Positions 7,125 to 14,933 of a DNA stretch of 41,714 nucleotides are shown piece by piece. Position numbers and translations under genes: made by a program. Below the pieces are notes generated by a model. The model worked only from the letters and a program-made list of their open reading frames with translations, was not told where the DNA came from and ran no database searches. Numbering within the stretch: the stretch's first letter is position 1; every line of letters begins with the position of its first letter. This stretch comes from Microcaldota archaeon (GTDB taxonomy: Archaea > Micrarchaeota > Micrarchaeia > Anstonellales > Bilamarchaeaceae): contig JAKEGJ010000026.1 in assembly GCA_022627495.1 (NCBI GenBank), forward strand, positions 1-41,714. The letters run 5' to 3'.

Positions 7125-7395
7125 GCTTCCCGAACTTGCCGAGCGTCAGCTGCGGCGCGCCCTGCCATTCGTTGACATACCCGTTCTCGATTTTTATCTT
7201 CGCCCCAGCCTTGACCGTGTCTATCTGGTCGTTCCAGAGGACGAGGGTGATTGAGCCGCTCTCATCCTTGATGGTGGCATTGGCCACGCGGAGCTTCCTG
7301 CCGTACTTGTTGATTTCCCTCTCGCTGTCGATGGACACGACTTCCGCCTCGATATTCACGCTGCCGGTGCCGGGCTTCAATTCGCTGATATTCAT
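7111..7395 (-). CDS. OB-fold single-stranded nucleic-acid binding protein (RPA/SSB-like)
   Basis: A 94-residue single OB-fold protein: VNIEAEVVSIDSEREI, LRVANATIKDESGSITLVLW, IKIENGYVNEWQGAPQLTLG. This pattern (G-S-I-T-L-V-L-W, then G-Y-V-x-x-W-x-G-x-x-Q-L) is typical of short archaeal RPA-like or SSB proteins with one OB domain. It likely protects single-stranded DNA or acts as an accessory RPA subunit. A minus-strand TATA-like element lies at 7443-7452 and GGTGA is upstream of the start. The 3' end overlaps the pilin-like gene on the other strand. Confidence 0.8.
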   Translation of the reverse strand: MNISELKPGTGSVNIEAEVVSIDSEREINKYGRKLRVANATIKDESGSITLVLWNDQIDTVKAGAKIKIENGYVNEWQGAPQLTLGKFGKLTVL

Positions 7396-7516
7396 AGCAT
7401 TATCACCATTGCGAATAAGATAATCTGCTTATCGGGGGATTGTCCTTTAAAACGATTTCCCCTTCCCGCACCTGCCCAGTGTCTTACATTTTTAAACATT
7501 TTTATACATTATATGA

Positions 7517-8110
7517 ATGATGACACGCCTCAGGCATACCGCCGGACGCGGGCACAAGGGCCCGGCGGACGGGAAACACCGGCCGTTCCGGCTATTCGCC
7601 GGAATGCGCGAGCGGAGCTACGAGCGGACTGTCCGGAAGATCGAATCGGCAGATGCGCGCCTTGAAGCCCTTTGCGAGAAGCGCAAGGCATTCGAGATGC
7701 TTTCAAAAAGCTCGCAGGCCTCGGTTGTCAACGAAGACGAAAGCAACTGGGACGAGGCGATGTCGAATGCCCGGGCATGCGATTCCGGCAGAAAAACCCT
7801 GAAGGCCGAGTTGCGGATTGCCGGGTTCGCGCTTTTTTCGCAGACCATGTTCAATGTCGCCCTCTTTGGCGGCGTGCCGCTCATCATGCTGCATTTCGCC
7901 GTTCCCGGAATGAGCCCGCTGATGGCCGGAGCCATCGGAGCGCTATTCGCCATCGGCGCGCTCATGCGGACATGGAGCCAGGTGACGACCGGCTCGCAGG
8001 AGTTCCTCGACCTGGTCTCGGCCAGCCTCAATGAGCAGAAATCATCGCTCGATGCCGAGCGGTTGCGCCTGATAAGGAAACTGCACGGCTGGAAATCCTC
8101 TGGCGAATAA
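7517..8110 (+). CDS. Uncharacterised two-helix membrane protein
   Basis: A 197-residue protein of unknown function. Residues about 30-100 are charged and helical. A membrane hairpin follows at about 105-155 (GFALFSQTMFNVALFGGVPLIM, then MAGAIGALFAIGALM split by a short PGMSP turn), and a charged C-terminal helix ends the protein. TATA-like elements at 7489-7497 and 7500-7506 lie close to the ATG pair at 7517/7520, so a downstream start (for example the Met near residue 30) is possible. A GC-rich hairpin at 8117-8133 just after the stop may end the transcript. Confidence 0.6.
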   Translation: MMTRLRHTAGRGHKGPADGKHRPFRLFAGMRERSYERTVRKIESADARLEALCEKRKAFEMLSKSSQASVVNEDESNWDEAMSNARACDSGRKTLKAELRIAGFALFSQTMFNVALFGGVPLIMLHFAVPGMSPLMAGAIGALFAIGALMRTWSQVTTGSQEFLDLVSASLNEQKSSLDAERLRLIRKLHGWKSSGE

Positions 8111-8116
8111 AAAAAT

Positions 8117-8133
8117 CATCCGGCCTCCGGATG
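8117..8133. terminator. Perfect 7-bp hairpin after the membrane protein gene
   Basis: CATCCGG and CCGGATG flank a 3-nt loop directly after the stop codon at 8110. No T-run follows, so it may be an mRNA 3'-end stabiliser rather than a terminator. Confidence 0.4.
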
Positions 8134-8144
8134 GGCATGCCCCT

Positions 8145-8210
8145 GGTTTCCGGTTACCCGTTTCCAGTATCGTTCTTTTTGTCGAAACCGGGAACCGAAA
8201 ACCGGAAACC
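8145..8210. repeat. Long imperfect inverted repeat of the AACCGG type
   Basis: GGTTTCCGGTT (8145-8155) is the exact reverse complement of 8200-8210, with further partial pairing inside (CCCGTTTC against GAAACCGGG). The right arm resembles the AACCCG-type array at 575-672. Confidence 0.55.
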
Positions 8211-8236
8211 CCCTTGGAAAACCGCGGATATCGGAG

Positions 8237-8244
8237 AAAAAAAA
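8237..8244 (-). terminator. Terminator of tRNA-Thr
   Basis: Eight consecutive A on the + strand give a U8 run on the tRNA transcript, starting about 5 nt after its discriminator base. Confidence 0.65.
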
Positions 8245-8248
8245 GATT

Positions 8249-8456
8249 AGCCTCCGGAGGGGATTGAACCCCCGACCTGCTCCTTTCCTACCTTTTAGGA
8301 AAAGGTAGGACCAAAACGGATTTGCTAATTTTTGCCCTCCGGGGCAAAAATGGTTCACACCCAAAACCCGAATGGGTTTTGCAACAACCTGTTTTGATCC
8401 AACTTTTCTGAAAAGTTGGTTACAAGAGAGCCGCTCTACCACTGAGCTACAGAGGC
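8249..8456 (-). tRNA. tRNA-Thr(UGU) with a 136-nt intron
   Basis: Exon 1 is 8456-8421 and exon 2 is 8284-8249 on the minus strand. The acceptor stem GCCTCTG pairs with CGGAGGC, the D-stem is GCTC/GAGC, the anticodon loop is CU-UGU-AA, and the T-arm is GGGGG-TTCAATC-CCCTC. The discriminator is U, as expected for archaeal tRNA-Thr, and no CCA is encoded. The intron (8285-8420) sits at the canonical 37/38 site. A bulge-helix-bulge can be drawn: the central 4-bp helix is CUUG with UAGG, with bulges UA^A and AA^A cut after the second base. The inner helix is weak (2 bp). Confidence 0.9.
8285..8420 (-). other. tRNA-Thr intron built from four perfect hairpins
   Basis: Four uninterrupted hairpins occupy most of the intron: 8399-8419 (9 bp, 3-nt loop), 8362-8381 (8 bp, 4-nt loop), 8328-8351 (10 bp, 4-nt loop) and 8287-8309 (10 bp, 3-nt loop). 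The first and last use bases also needed for the bulge-helix-bulge. The intron is too short to encode a homing endonuclease. Confidence 0.85.
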
Positions 8457-8491
8457 GCGTGCCGTCAGTTTGTTTTTGTATTGTTACCAAC

Positions 8492-8503
8492 TTTTAAATA
8501 ATC
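8492..8503. promoter_or_regulatory. Shared divergent TATA region for tRNA-Thr and TyrRS
   Basis: The AT-rich core TTTTAAATAAT reads as a TATA box in both directions. It lies about 40 nt before the tRNA on the minus strand and about 35 nt before the TyrRS start on the plus strand. Confidence 0.5.
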
Positions 8504-8533
8504 CTTTGCGCATGGAAAGAGGCGGGTGAAGAC

Positions 8534-9613
8534 GTGGACATTCAGACAAAAATCGACTTAGTGAAAAGAAAGCCTGCCGAAGAAATCGTCACCGAGGCGG
8601 ACCTCCAGCGCATCTTCGAGAACTATGCGCACCCCCTCCACTACATCGGGTTCGAGATTTCCGGCATGGTGCACCTGGGCACGGGCCTGTGCACGGCGAT
8701 AAAGCTCAAGGATTTCCTGCAGGCCGGAATCAAGCCGACCGTCTTCCTTGCGGACTACCATTCCTACATCAACGAGAAGCTGGGGGGCGATCTGGAGAAA
8801 ATCCGCAAAGTCGCAAAGGGTTACTTCAAGCACGCGTTCGTATCGCTCGGGCTGGAAGACGGGCAGGTGGACTACGTCCTCGCAAGCGACCTCTACGACA
8901 ACGATTACTGGAAGGAGGTCCTCAAAATCACGAAGGACACGACCATCAACCGCATGCTGCGGTGCATCACCATCATGGGGCGCAAAGAGAGCGACGCGAC
9001 ATCCGCAGCATCCATACTCTATCCTGCGATGCAGGCGGCCGACATCTTCATGCTGGACGTGCAGATTGCGCATGCGGGGATGGACCAGCGCAAGGTGCAC
9101 ATGCTGGCGCGCGAGCTCTCGCACTCGTACAAGAAGGACTTCGTGGCCGTGCACGGGCATCTGCTCCCCGGCCTCCAGGGCGCGCAGAGGATGAATCCCG
9201 ATGCCAAGGGCGAGGACAAGGAGGCCGCAGCCATCGACGCGAAGATGAGCAAGAGCATTCCGTCAAGCGCGATATTCATCCACGATTCCGTGGACGAAAT
9301 CAACTCAAAAATAAAAAAAGCGTACTGCCCGGAGAAAACCATCGACGGCAACCCGGTGCTCGAATACGCCGAATACCTCGTGCTCCGCGACAAGGGCATG
9401 AAAATCGAGCGGCCGGAGAAATTCGGCGGGGATTTGCTTATCGCGGATGCTGCAGAACTCAAAACGATTTACCAGGACGGAAAGCTCCACCCGATGGACC
9501 TGAAAGGCGCGGTGGCAAGGGAGCTCGCGGACATCCTGAAGCCGAGCAGGGAGTATTTCGCGAAGAACCGGGAATACCTGGAGCAGCTGAACGCGAAGGA
9601 CGTCACCAGATGA
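8534..9613 (+). CDS. tyrS: Tyrosyl-tRNA synthetase
   Basis: A 359-residue class I aminoacyl-tRNA synthetase of the archaeal/eukaryal TyrRS type. YIGFEISGMVHLGTGL at about residues 36-51 holds the HIGH-equivalent HLGT; AKMSKSIPSSAIF near 236-248 is the KMSKS loop. LYPAMQAADIFMLDVQIAHAG and MDQRKVHMLARE match the tyrosine/ATP pocket region of TyrRS rather than TrpRS. The start is GTG at 8534, with GGTGA 4 nt upstream. The 3' end overlaps the convergent helicase gene by 11 nt. Confidence 0.92.
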   Translation: MDIQTKIDLVKRKPAEEIVTEADLQRIFENYAHPLHYIGFEISGMVHLGTGLCTAIKLKDFLQAGIKPTVFLADYHSYINEKLGGDLEKIRKVAKGYFKHAFVSLGLEDGQVDYVLASDLYDNDYWKEVLKITKDTTINRMLRCITIMGRKESDATSAASILYPAMQAADIFMLDVQIAHAGMDQRKVHMLARELSHSYKKDFVAVHGHLLPGLQGAQRMNPDAKGEDKEAAAIDAKMSKSIPSSAIFIHDSVDEINSKIKKAYCPEKTIDGNPVLEYAEYLVLRDKGMKIERPEKFGGDLLIADAAELKTIYQDGKLHPMDLKGAVARELADILKPSREYFAKNREYLEQLNAKDVTR

Positions 9614-12581
9614 CGTTCCTGCCCTTCCGGTTCCGCACGCTGTCCACGTAGTCCCAGTATAGCCTTGCAGATGCATCCGCAAGCCAGTCAGTCACTGATG
9701 CATGCACCAGGTTCTGCAGAAGCTTGGCGCCTTCCTCGCTCCGCGTGTAGACGAATTTCCCTCCGCCGATGTGCATCTCCCATTCGGAAGCGAATATCTC
9801 CATGTTCTTCTTATTGGCCGCGAAAAGCGAGGGCACGGCGAAAAACTGCTTCTTCACCCCGACTCGCTCTGCAAAGTATGAGAATGCGCCGTACAAGCCG
9901 AAGAGCAGATGGAGTGGCCGGGCGACATCGTAGAGGATTATATACCTCGGATTTATCGGCCGGGACAGCAGCTCCTCCATCGCCTGGGCGAACTCCCTGC
10001 TGCCCTTTCCGTAAAGCGCGGCCTCGACCTTCCCGTCATCGAGGATTGAGAGCTTGAAGGTGGCCGAATCGTCCGTGGCGCCGAGCCTCTTTAGCGTGTT
10101 GAATACCGTCTTCGCTATCCCGGCGACGACCTTCTCATCAGGCATGGGATTGCGCAGCAGATATACGTACGATGCGCACGAGACCGATGCGAAGAACGCC
10201 AGCCACAGGATTAGCGAGCCGAGGCAACATAAGGCATCGCCTCCGAAAATGCCGTAAAGCCCGAACATTATTAGTGACGAGGTGAGGGTGAGGAAAATCG
10301 CCCCGTAGAACCATCCGAGCGTCTGGACTGGGACTATCTTGCGGTTCATCTTCGCACTCACCGCCATCGTTTCCTGGTCATCGTAGATTGTGCCGACGCC
10401 CCAGAGCGAGTGGGTTTTTGCACGGTCATTCGCGCGACCAGCCATCCTTTCATTTATCCGCCCGAGCGCCGCATAGAACGGGCGCTCATCCACGCCGCAG
10501 AACTCGAGCTCCGTGACATTCTTATCCACATGATGGAGGCCTTTGGTGATGTTGCCCTCGTCGTCTATGCCATACACCAGCCCGTGCTTCCTGCGCAGTT
10601 TGGACAGCTGGGTGCCCATGCCCGGATAGACGCAGACGACATCCCAGTTATGCGAAACCTTCGCCTGGTCCTCGGGGTCAAGCCTGAGCGTCCTCCCCTT
10701 TATCTGCTGGACGCTTGTGCCGAACGATATCGCGGTCAGGTCGATTAGCGTGTTGAGTTTAAGCGAATCCCATCCTTCGCCGAATATCCCCTTCGTGCCT
10801 ATCAGGAGGCGCGTCATGCCCGCCGAGAACAGCTCGGTGACGAGGAGCGTGTATGTGGAAGGCTTCCAGTCCTTGCCGCTCCCTTCGATGATGGCGAACC
10901 CGTCCATCGGCCTGTGCGATACCCGTACATCAAGCTTCCTGCCTTTTGCCAGGCGCTCTATTTCCGCGCAAAGCCGCTCGGCTATATCATCATCGCAGTA
11001 CAGCTTGGTGCCGGTCACAAGAACGGGGTTTAATTCGTCAAGCTCGCGTGCCATGCGCATGAATATGTACGTGGCACTGCCCATCTCCTTGCCGGGCCTT
11101 AATTTCCTCCCCGGGACGTGCATATCGAAATCCGCCATTACAAGCGCGCGGAGGTTCTCCTTCTCCGATGACGACTCGCGCCTTAGAATATCGAGCGCCC
11201 CCTTCACGCGGGCATCTGAGTATGACAGGATATACTTCTCTACGGTGGACGCCATCCTGAGCGCTCGGTTCGAATACGCCATCCCGCACGCGCGCAGCAT
11301 GTGGAACGCAGCGTTCCGCTCATCCTCTCCCATCAGGGGGTACGCATAGTCGAGAAATCCCTTTATGAGCAGCAGCTTCCCATCGTGGTTCACGTTTTCC
11401 AGCCTTCCCCCGAACGAGACCACGGCCTGGTAGAGCGGATAGTCCTCTTTGAACAACTCGCCATCGGTTGCCCATTTGAAGAAATCCGCGAACATGCTAT
11501 GCGCGGCGATACTGGAGAATGCGGTTTCAACCCTGTCAATCTCCGACTTTATGAACCTGATTTCATCATTAGTCGGGGTGACGAAAAGCGCAAGTTCGCG
11601 GTAAGGTGCGAGATACCCCTCCTTGACCACCGCCGGGACCGATACCTCGTAGTCCACATGCTGGCCGAGCAATTCGAAGAAGATGTCCCTCTCCTCGGCA
11701 ATCGGGTATGTGGCCGTCAGCCCGATGACCTGCGCGCCCAAAACGTCCTTGAGGTATTTTATCACCAATCCCCAGTAATCCAGGAGGTGGTGGCATTCGT
11801 CAAGGATTATGACCTTTACCCCGGCATCCTTCATCCGCCCTATGAGGGCAAGCGCGTTCCTGTGCAGGCCCTTCTCAATCACGGAGCGGTCGTATTCGTT
11901 CCGGAGCTTTGATATGAATGTTGCCAGCCTTTTTTCATAGAACCGGGCGTTCTTCTTCTCTATCCTGGAAAGCTCCTTCTCCGCATCCTCCGGCGAAAGC
12001 GTTTTCTGGAGCTCCTTGGACCACATCTCCCGCGCCATCCTGGCCATCGCATCGGTGGCTTGCGCCCTGGTGGATATTCTCTGGTAGGTGAAGATGCTGA
12101 TGAATGCCGGGTCTTCGGATTCGAGCGAAGCAGCCTCGTCAGGCCTGTCGCAGAAGAATGAGAGCTTCTCCTTCCACTGCCGGGCGATGACCGTGGTGGG
12201 GGAGAACACGATGGCCGGCGCGCCTATCCTGCGCATTATCTCGAGCCCGATTATCGTCTTGCCAGAGCCGGGAGGCGCTACGATGAGCATCTCCATGTCC
12301 TGGAGGCTGATTTTCTCCAGGACGTCTTTCTGGTATTTCCGGAATTCGAGCTTGGGCTCCCTTAGCGGGCACTCCATGCACCGGATTTGGAGGGGAGGTG
12401 TTTTATTGCTAGTTAGCGCCCGCCCGCTCTGCCGAAGCGCCTTCGCCATCATCCTGCGCGCGACCACGCGCTCTTCCGGCTCCATGTCCGCCTTCGGGCT
12501 GACATTTTCCCCTGAGGCGTCCTCGAAAAAGATGCTGAATCGGGAACCCCCCGACCCTCCTGGGCAAGTTCCGGGCTGCAA
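9603..12581 (-). CDS. Large SF2 DEAD/H-box helicase with a membrane anchor and C-terminal domain
   Basis: About 990 residues. With the TTG at 12581 as start, motif I is APPGSGKT near residue 102, motif II DECHH near 261, motif III TATYP near 289, and motif VI QQIKGRTLRLD lies near 630, so both RecA-like lobes are complete. Two transmembrane helices follow at about 750-807 (GWFYGAIFLTLTSSLIMFGLYG and CCLGSLILWLAFFASV), then about 185 residues of soluble sequence I do not recognise. The frame is open up to an ATG at 12695, but the only strong TATA box lies inside that extension (12648-12662); ATG 12485 is another option. Residues 11-46 are a module repeated in the gene at 16193. Confidence 0.8.
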   Translation of the reverse strand: MQPGTCPGGSGGSRFSIFFEDASGENVSPKADMEPEERVVARRMMAKALRQSGRALTSNKTPPLQIRCMECPLREPKLEFRKYQKDVLEKISLQDMEMLIVAPPGSGKTIIGLEIMRRIGAPAIVFSPTTVIARQWKEKLSFFCDRPDEAASLESEDPAFISIFTYQRISTRAQATDAMARMAREMWSKELQKTLSPEDAEKELSRIEKKNARFYEKRLATFISKLRNEYDRSVIEKGLHRNALALIGRMKDAGVKVIILDECHHLLDYWGLVIKYLKDVLGAQVIGLTATYPIAEERDIFFELLGQHVDYEVSVPAVVKEGYLAPYRELALFVTPTNDEIRFIKSEIDRVETAFSSIAAHSMFADFFKWATDGELFKEDYPLYQAVVSFGGRLENVNHDGKLLLIKGFLDYAYPLMGEDERNAAFHMLRACGMAYSNRALRMASTVEKYILSYSDARVKGALDILRRESSSEKENLRALVMADFDMHVPGRKLRPGKEMGSATYIFMRMARELDELNPVLVTGTKLYCDDDIAERLCAEIERLAKGRKLDVRVSHRPMDGFAIIEGSGKDWKPSTYTLLVTELFSAGMTRLLIGTKGIFGEGWDSLKLNTLIDLTAISFGTSVQQIKGRTLRLDPEDQAKVSHNWDVVCVYPGMGTQLSKLRRKHGLVYGIDDEGNITKGLHHVDKNVTELEFCGVDERPFYAALGRINERMAGRANDRAKTHSLWGVGTIYDDQETMAVSAKMNRKIVPVQTLGWFYGAIFLTLTSSLIMFGLYGIFGGDALCCLGSLILWLAFFASVSCASYVYLLRNPMPDEKVVAGIAKTVFNTLKRLGATDDSATFKLSILDDGKVEAALYGKGSREFAQAMEELLSRPINPRYIILYDVARPLHLLFGLYGAFSYFAERVGVKKQFFAVPSLFAANKKNMEIFASEWEMHIGGGKFVYTRSEEGAKLLQNLVHASVTDWLADASARLYWDYVDSVRNRKGRNVIW
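12444..12551 (-). repeat. 36-codon module, copy 1 (in the helicase N-terminus)
   Basis: This 108-nt segment is nearly identical to 16592-16699, with about 12 mismatches by eye. It encodes GGSRFSIFFEDASGE, VSPKADMEPEER and RRMMA, read in the same frame in both genes. Confidence 0.85.
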
Positions 12582-12647
12582 ACGAGCCGGTTCCGGGAAA
12601 TCCGCCCCGGAAAAATCCCGCTGACCGATTTCTGGTGATGATGAAGT

Positions 12648-12662
12648 AAATATATATATATT
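12648..12662. promoter_or_regulatory. Symmetric TATA region between the helicase and beta-helix genes
   Basis: An AAATATATATATATT-type run readable on both strands. It sits about 30-45 nt before the plus-strand starts at 12690/12708 and upstream of the likely helicase start on the minus strand. Confidence 0.6.
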
Positions 12663-12689
12663 TTCAGTTCCACATCCCCCTGTTGCGGA

Positions 12690-14771
12690 ATGCAACGCTT
12701 GGTATGTATGGCTTCAAATGACAGGTCGTCCGGAAGGAATGCTGGCAGGCGGTTCGGTGCAGGGAACTCGGGCATCCGGGGAGCATATGCCGGATCCGCT
12801 GGCAGGGGGCCGGGGCCTGTCGCTGGGGCGTGCGTGCCTGACCAGAGCGGCGCACAAAAGAAATGGGCCGAACAGATAGTGAAATGCGTAGCCGCGAACG
12901 GAGGGCTCACCAGGGCGGACTTCCTGAGGCTTGCAGGGGTGGCTGCCACCGGTGTTGCTGCCGCGGGGGCCGGGCTGGGCGGAACTGTCCATGCGCAGGT
13001 GCCTCCCGGAGGGACATACTGGTACCCGGTCGGAAGGGGAGACATGAATCCTGATTCCAATAATATCATCCAAACGTCTTACGGCTACGACGTGTATCCC
13101 GTGGGCGATCCGACGATTCTTGCGCTTCCGAATAAAGTAGGCCTCGGCTCGGCAATGACTGCAGACTCAAGGAACATCCAATGGGCTGTTGACAATGTGA
13201 ATTCGGTCGAGACCGTTCTGCTCAAATCCGTATCGAAAGGCGGGGTTCCCACAGCGTTCGCATTTCCAAAAGAAGGGGAAGGTTACTTCAACTATAACGT
13301 CTTCCATATCCGGGTCGGCTATGGATTCGACAATGCCAATCCGACGGTTGATAAAGCCGCATACTCCCGGGGCTGCAGGATCATCGGCGAAACAAATCCT
13401 TCTGACAAGGGCGGGTTTATGCCTGACGGAACCTACCAGTTTCCTAACGGCAAGCCGATAACGCAGATAAACGACGGATTTTTCCTGTTCAGCTTAACTT
13501 CTCAAAATTCAGGGCAGACCATAGAACTGAGGAATATCCTATTCGACAAACCGGTTTCGCACGCTGCCGGATGCCAGCTCCCTTCTAGGGGAAACACCAT
13601 AATCGACAATTGCATAGTAAACAATATGCAGCATTCATCGGTCTATAATTTCAGGTGGACACAGGCATTCTGGTCCTTCCAGCCATCGGGTTCGTTTACC
13701 GTTACCAACTGTCTTATTGACATCCCGAACGATGCCCCGCCATACACTTATGACCCGCCATCCAATCCATTCACGACCTATTCGAGCGTGGGCGGCATAA
13801 CCTTGCCAGGCTCGGCTGCGAAGAACGCAGTGCTGACTCTATCTCATAATACAATAAATATAAACTCTACAAACTACAAATACGCTCGCATGCCAACTGG
13901 AGGCTCCGACATAAAAATCGGGATCGGCGCTGCGCAAAACACAGGCACCACCAACATAACCTGGAATGTGCTTAACTGCAGGCCAGTGGGCTTGATGACA
14001 ACGCACCTGAGGAATGCCAACATCTCCAATAACTTCATATCCCTCCCTTCTGCCGTCAGTGCACCGTTCTACCCGCTTCCGGCGGGCGTGTCCCCTGACT
14101 ATACCGTGAATTATGCATTCGTGCCAAGAGGAAACTCCGCATCCAACACCTTCAGCGGAAACGACACCTCCGGATTCCACTCGGATGACCCGAGAATCCG
14201 GGTGATGGCCCAGGTCATGATGGTAAAACTTGCAAACCTTGCACCATCCTCCAACACCTTCAGCGGAAACATTTTCGGCCCGACGGATGCATACAGCGTG
14301 GTCTGCCTGGGCAACGCGAACAACTTCCTCCAGAATTCGTTCGGACAGTCGTTTGATGATACCGTTCCGTGCATGTGGGTCACCGGCAGCGGGAACACAT
14401 TCACCGGCAATGACTTCACCCAAACCGGCCTGAAGGGATTCCTCTACCAGGTGAGCGCCAACGACTGGATACGCGCGGGCGACATCCTCTTCGACAAGGG
14501 GACTGCGGGCAACTCGGCGACCGTGTATTCCGGCAATTTCTCGCCGGGCGACCGGTGCAGCCAGGTAGCCGACCTGACCTTCACATCCGCCAACGGAGGG
14601 AGCAACCTGGTGTCTTTCGCGGACGGCACATACTGCACCCCTGAAAAGCAGGAGCACCTCGCTTTCATGCTGTCGCAAAGCCTGAGGTACCTTGAGAACA
14701 AGGAACGGATTGCTGCGATGCATGCAGAGCTGCAATCCGACGGCCTGTTCTTCGGGCTGGATTACGAGTGA
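12690..14771 (+). CDS. Exported beta-helix-like surface protein with Tat-like leader, copy 1
   Basis: About 693 residues. A Gly/Arg-rich N-terminus leads to LTRADFLRLAGVAATGVAAA near residues 70-89, a Tat-like leader in which the second arginine of the twin pair is missing, followed by a likely cleavage near VHA. The body is rich in Asn, Thr and Ser with recurring short strands and NTFSGN-type turns (for example SNTFSGNDT and SNTFSGNIF), typical of right-handed parallel beta-helix proteins. The last 45 residues are helical, after two cysteines. It is paralogous to the protein at 25704 (shared WAVxNV..TVxLK, CxQV and helical tail). ATG 12708 is an alternative start. A secreted surface or glycan-binding role is likely. 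Confidence 0.7.
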   Translation: MQRLVCMASNDRSSGRNAGRRFGAGNSGIRGAYAGSAGRGPGPVAGACVPDQSGAQKKWAEQIVKCVAANGGLTRADFLRLAGVAATGVAAAGAGLGGTVHAQVPPGGTYWYPVGRGDMNPDSNNIIQTSYGYDVYPVGDPTILALPNKVGLGSAMTADSRNIQWAVDNVNSVETVLLKSVSKGGVPTAFAFPKEGEGYFNYNVFHIRVGYGFDNANPTVDKAAYSRGCRIIGETNPSDKGGFMPDGTYQFPNGKPITQINDGFFLFSLTSQNSGQTIELRNILFDKPVSHAAGCQLPSRGNTIIDNCIVNNMQHSSVYNFRWTQAFWSFQPSGSFTVTNCLIDIPNDAPPYTYDPPSNPFTTYSSVGGITLPGSAAKNAVLTLSHNTININSTNYKYARMPTGGSDIKIGIGAAQNTGTTNITWNVLNCRPVGLMTTHLRNANISNNFISLPSAVSAPFYPLPAGVSPDYTVNYAFVPRGNSASNTFSGNDTSGFHSDDPRIRVMAQVMMVKLANLAPSSNTFSGNIFGPTDAYSVVCLGNANNFLQNSFGQSFDDTVPCMWVTGSGNTFTGNDFTQTGLKGFLYQVSANDWIRAGDILFDKGTAGNSATVYSGNFSPGDRCSQVADLTFTSANGGSNLVSFADGTYCTPEKQEHLAFMLSQSLRYLENKERIAAMHAELQSDGLFFGLDYE

Positions 14772-14900
14772 GCGCCGGCGCTTTCATGCGTTCAAAACGC
14801 AGTCATTGGGCTGATGCGGACGAAGGCCCGGACCGCACCGCCCATCTTCTTTCCTCGTTTTTCCTATCCTCCTGGCGAAGCAAATCCGGAGCCGCACAAC

Positions 14901-14910
14901 TCTTTTTATT
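14901..14910 (+). promoter_or_regulatory. TATA-like box of the gene at 14934
   Basis: TCTTTTTATT, 24 nt before the ATG, which predicts leaderless transcription. The spacer from 14772 to here shows no gene. Confidence 0.5.
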
Positions 14911-14933
14911 GATGGCTGGAGAAAGCGCCACCC

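Noticed and set aside
8285-8420. CRISPR-like repeats from the hairpins near the tRNA
   Set aside because: The arms are all different and unequally spaced, with no repeat-spacer pattern; they lie within a tRNA intron.
12582-12695. Helicase start at ATG 12695
   Set aside because: It would include the TATA region and overlap the start of the divergent gene; a downstream start is more likely, although the module frame remains open.
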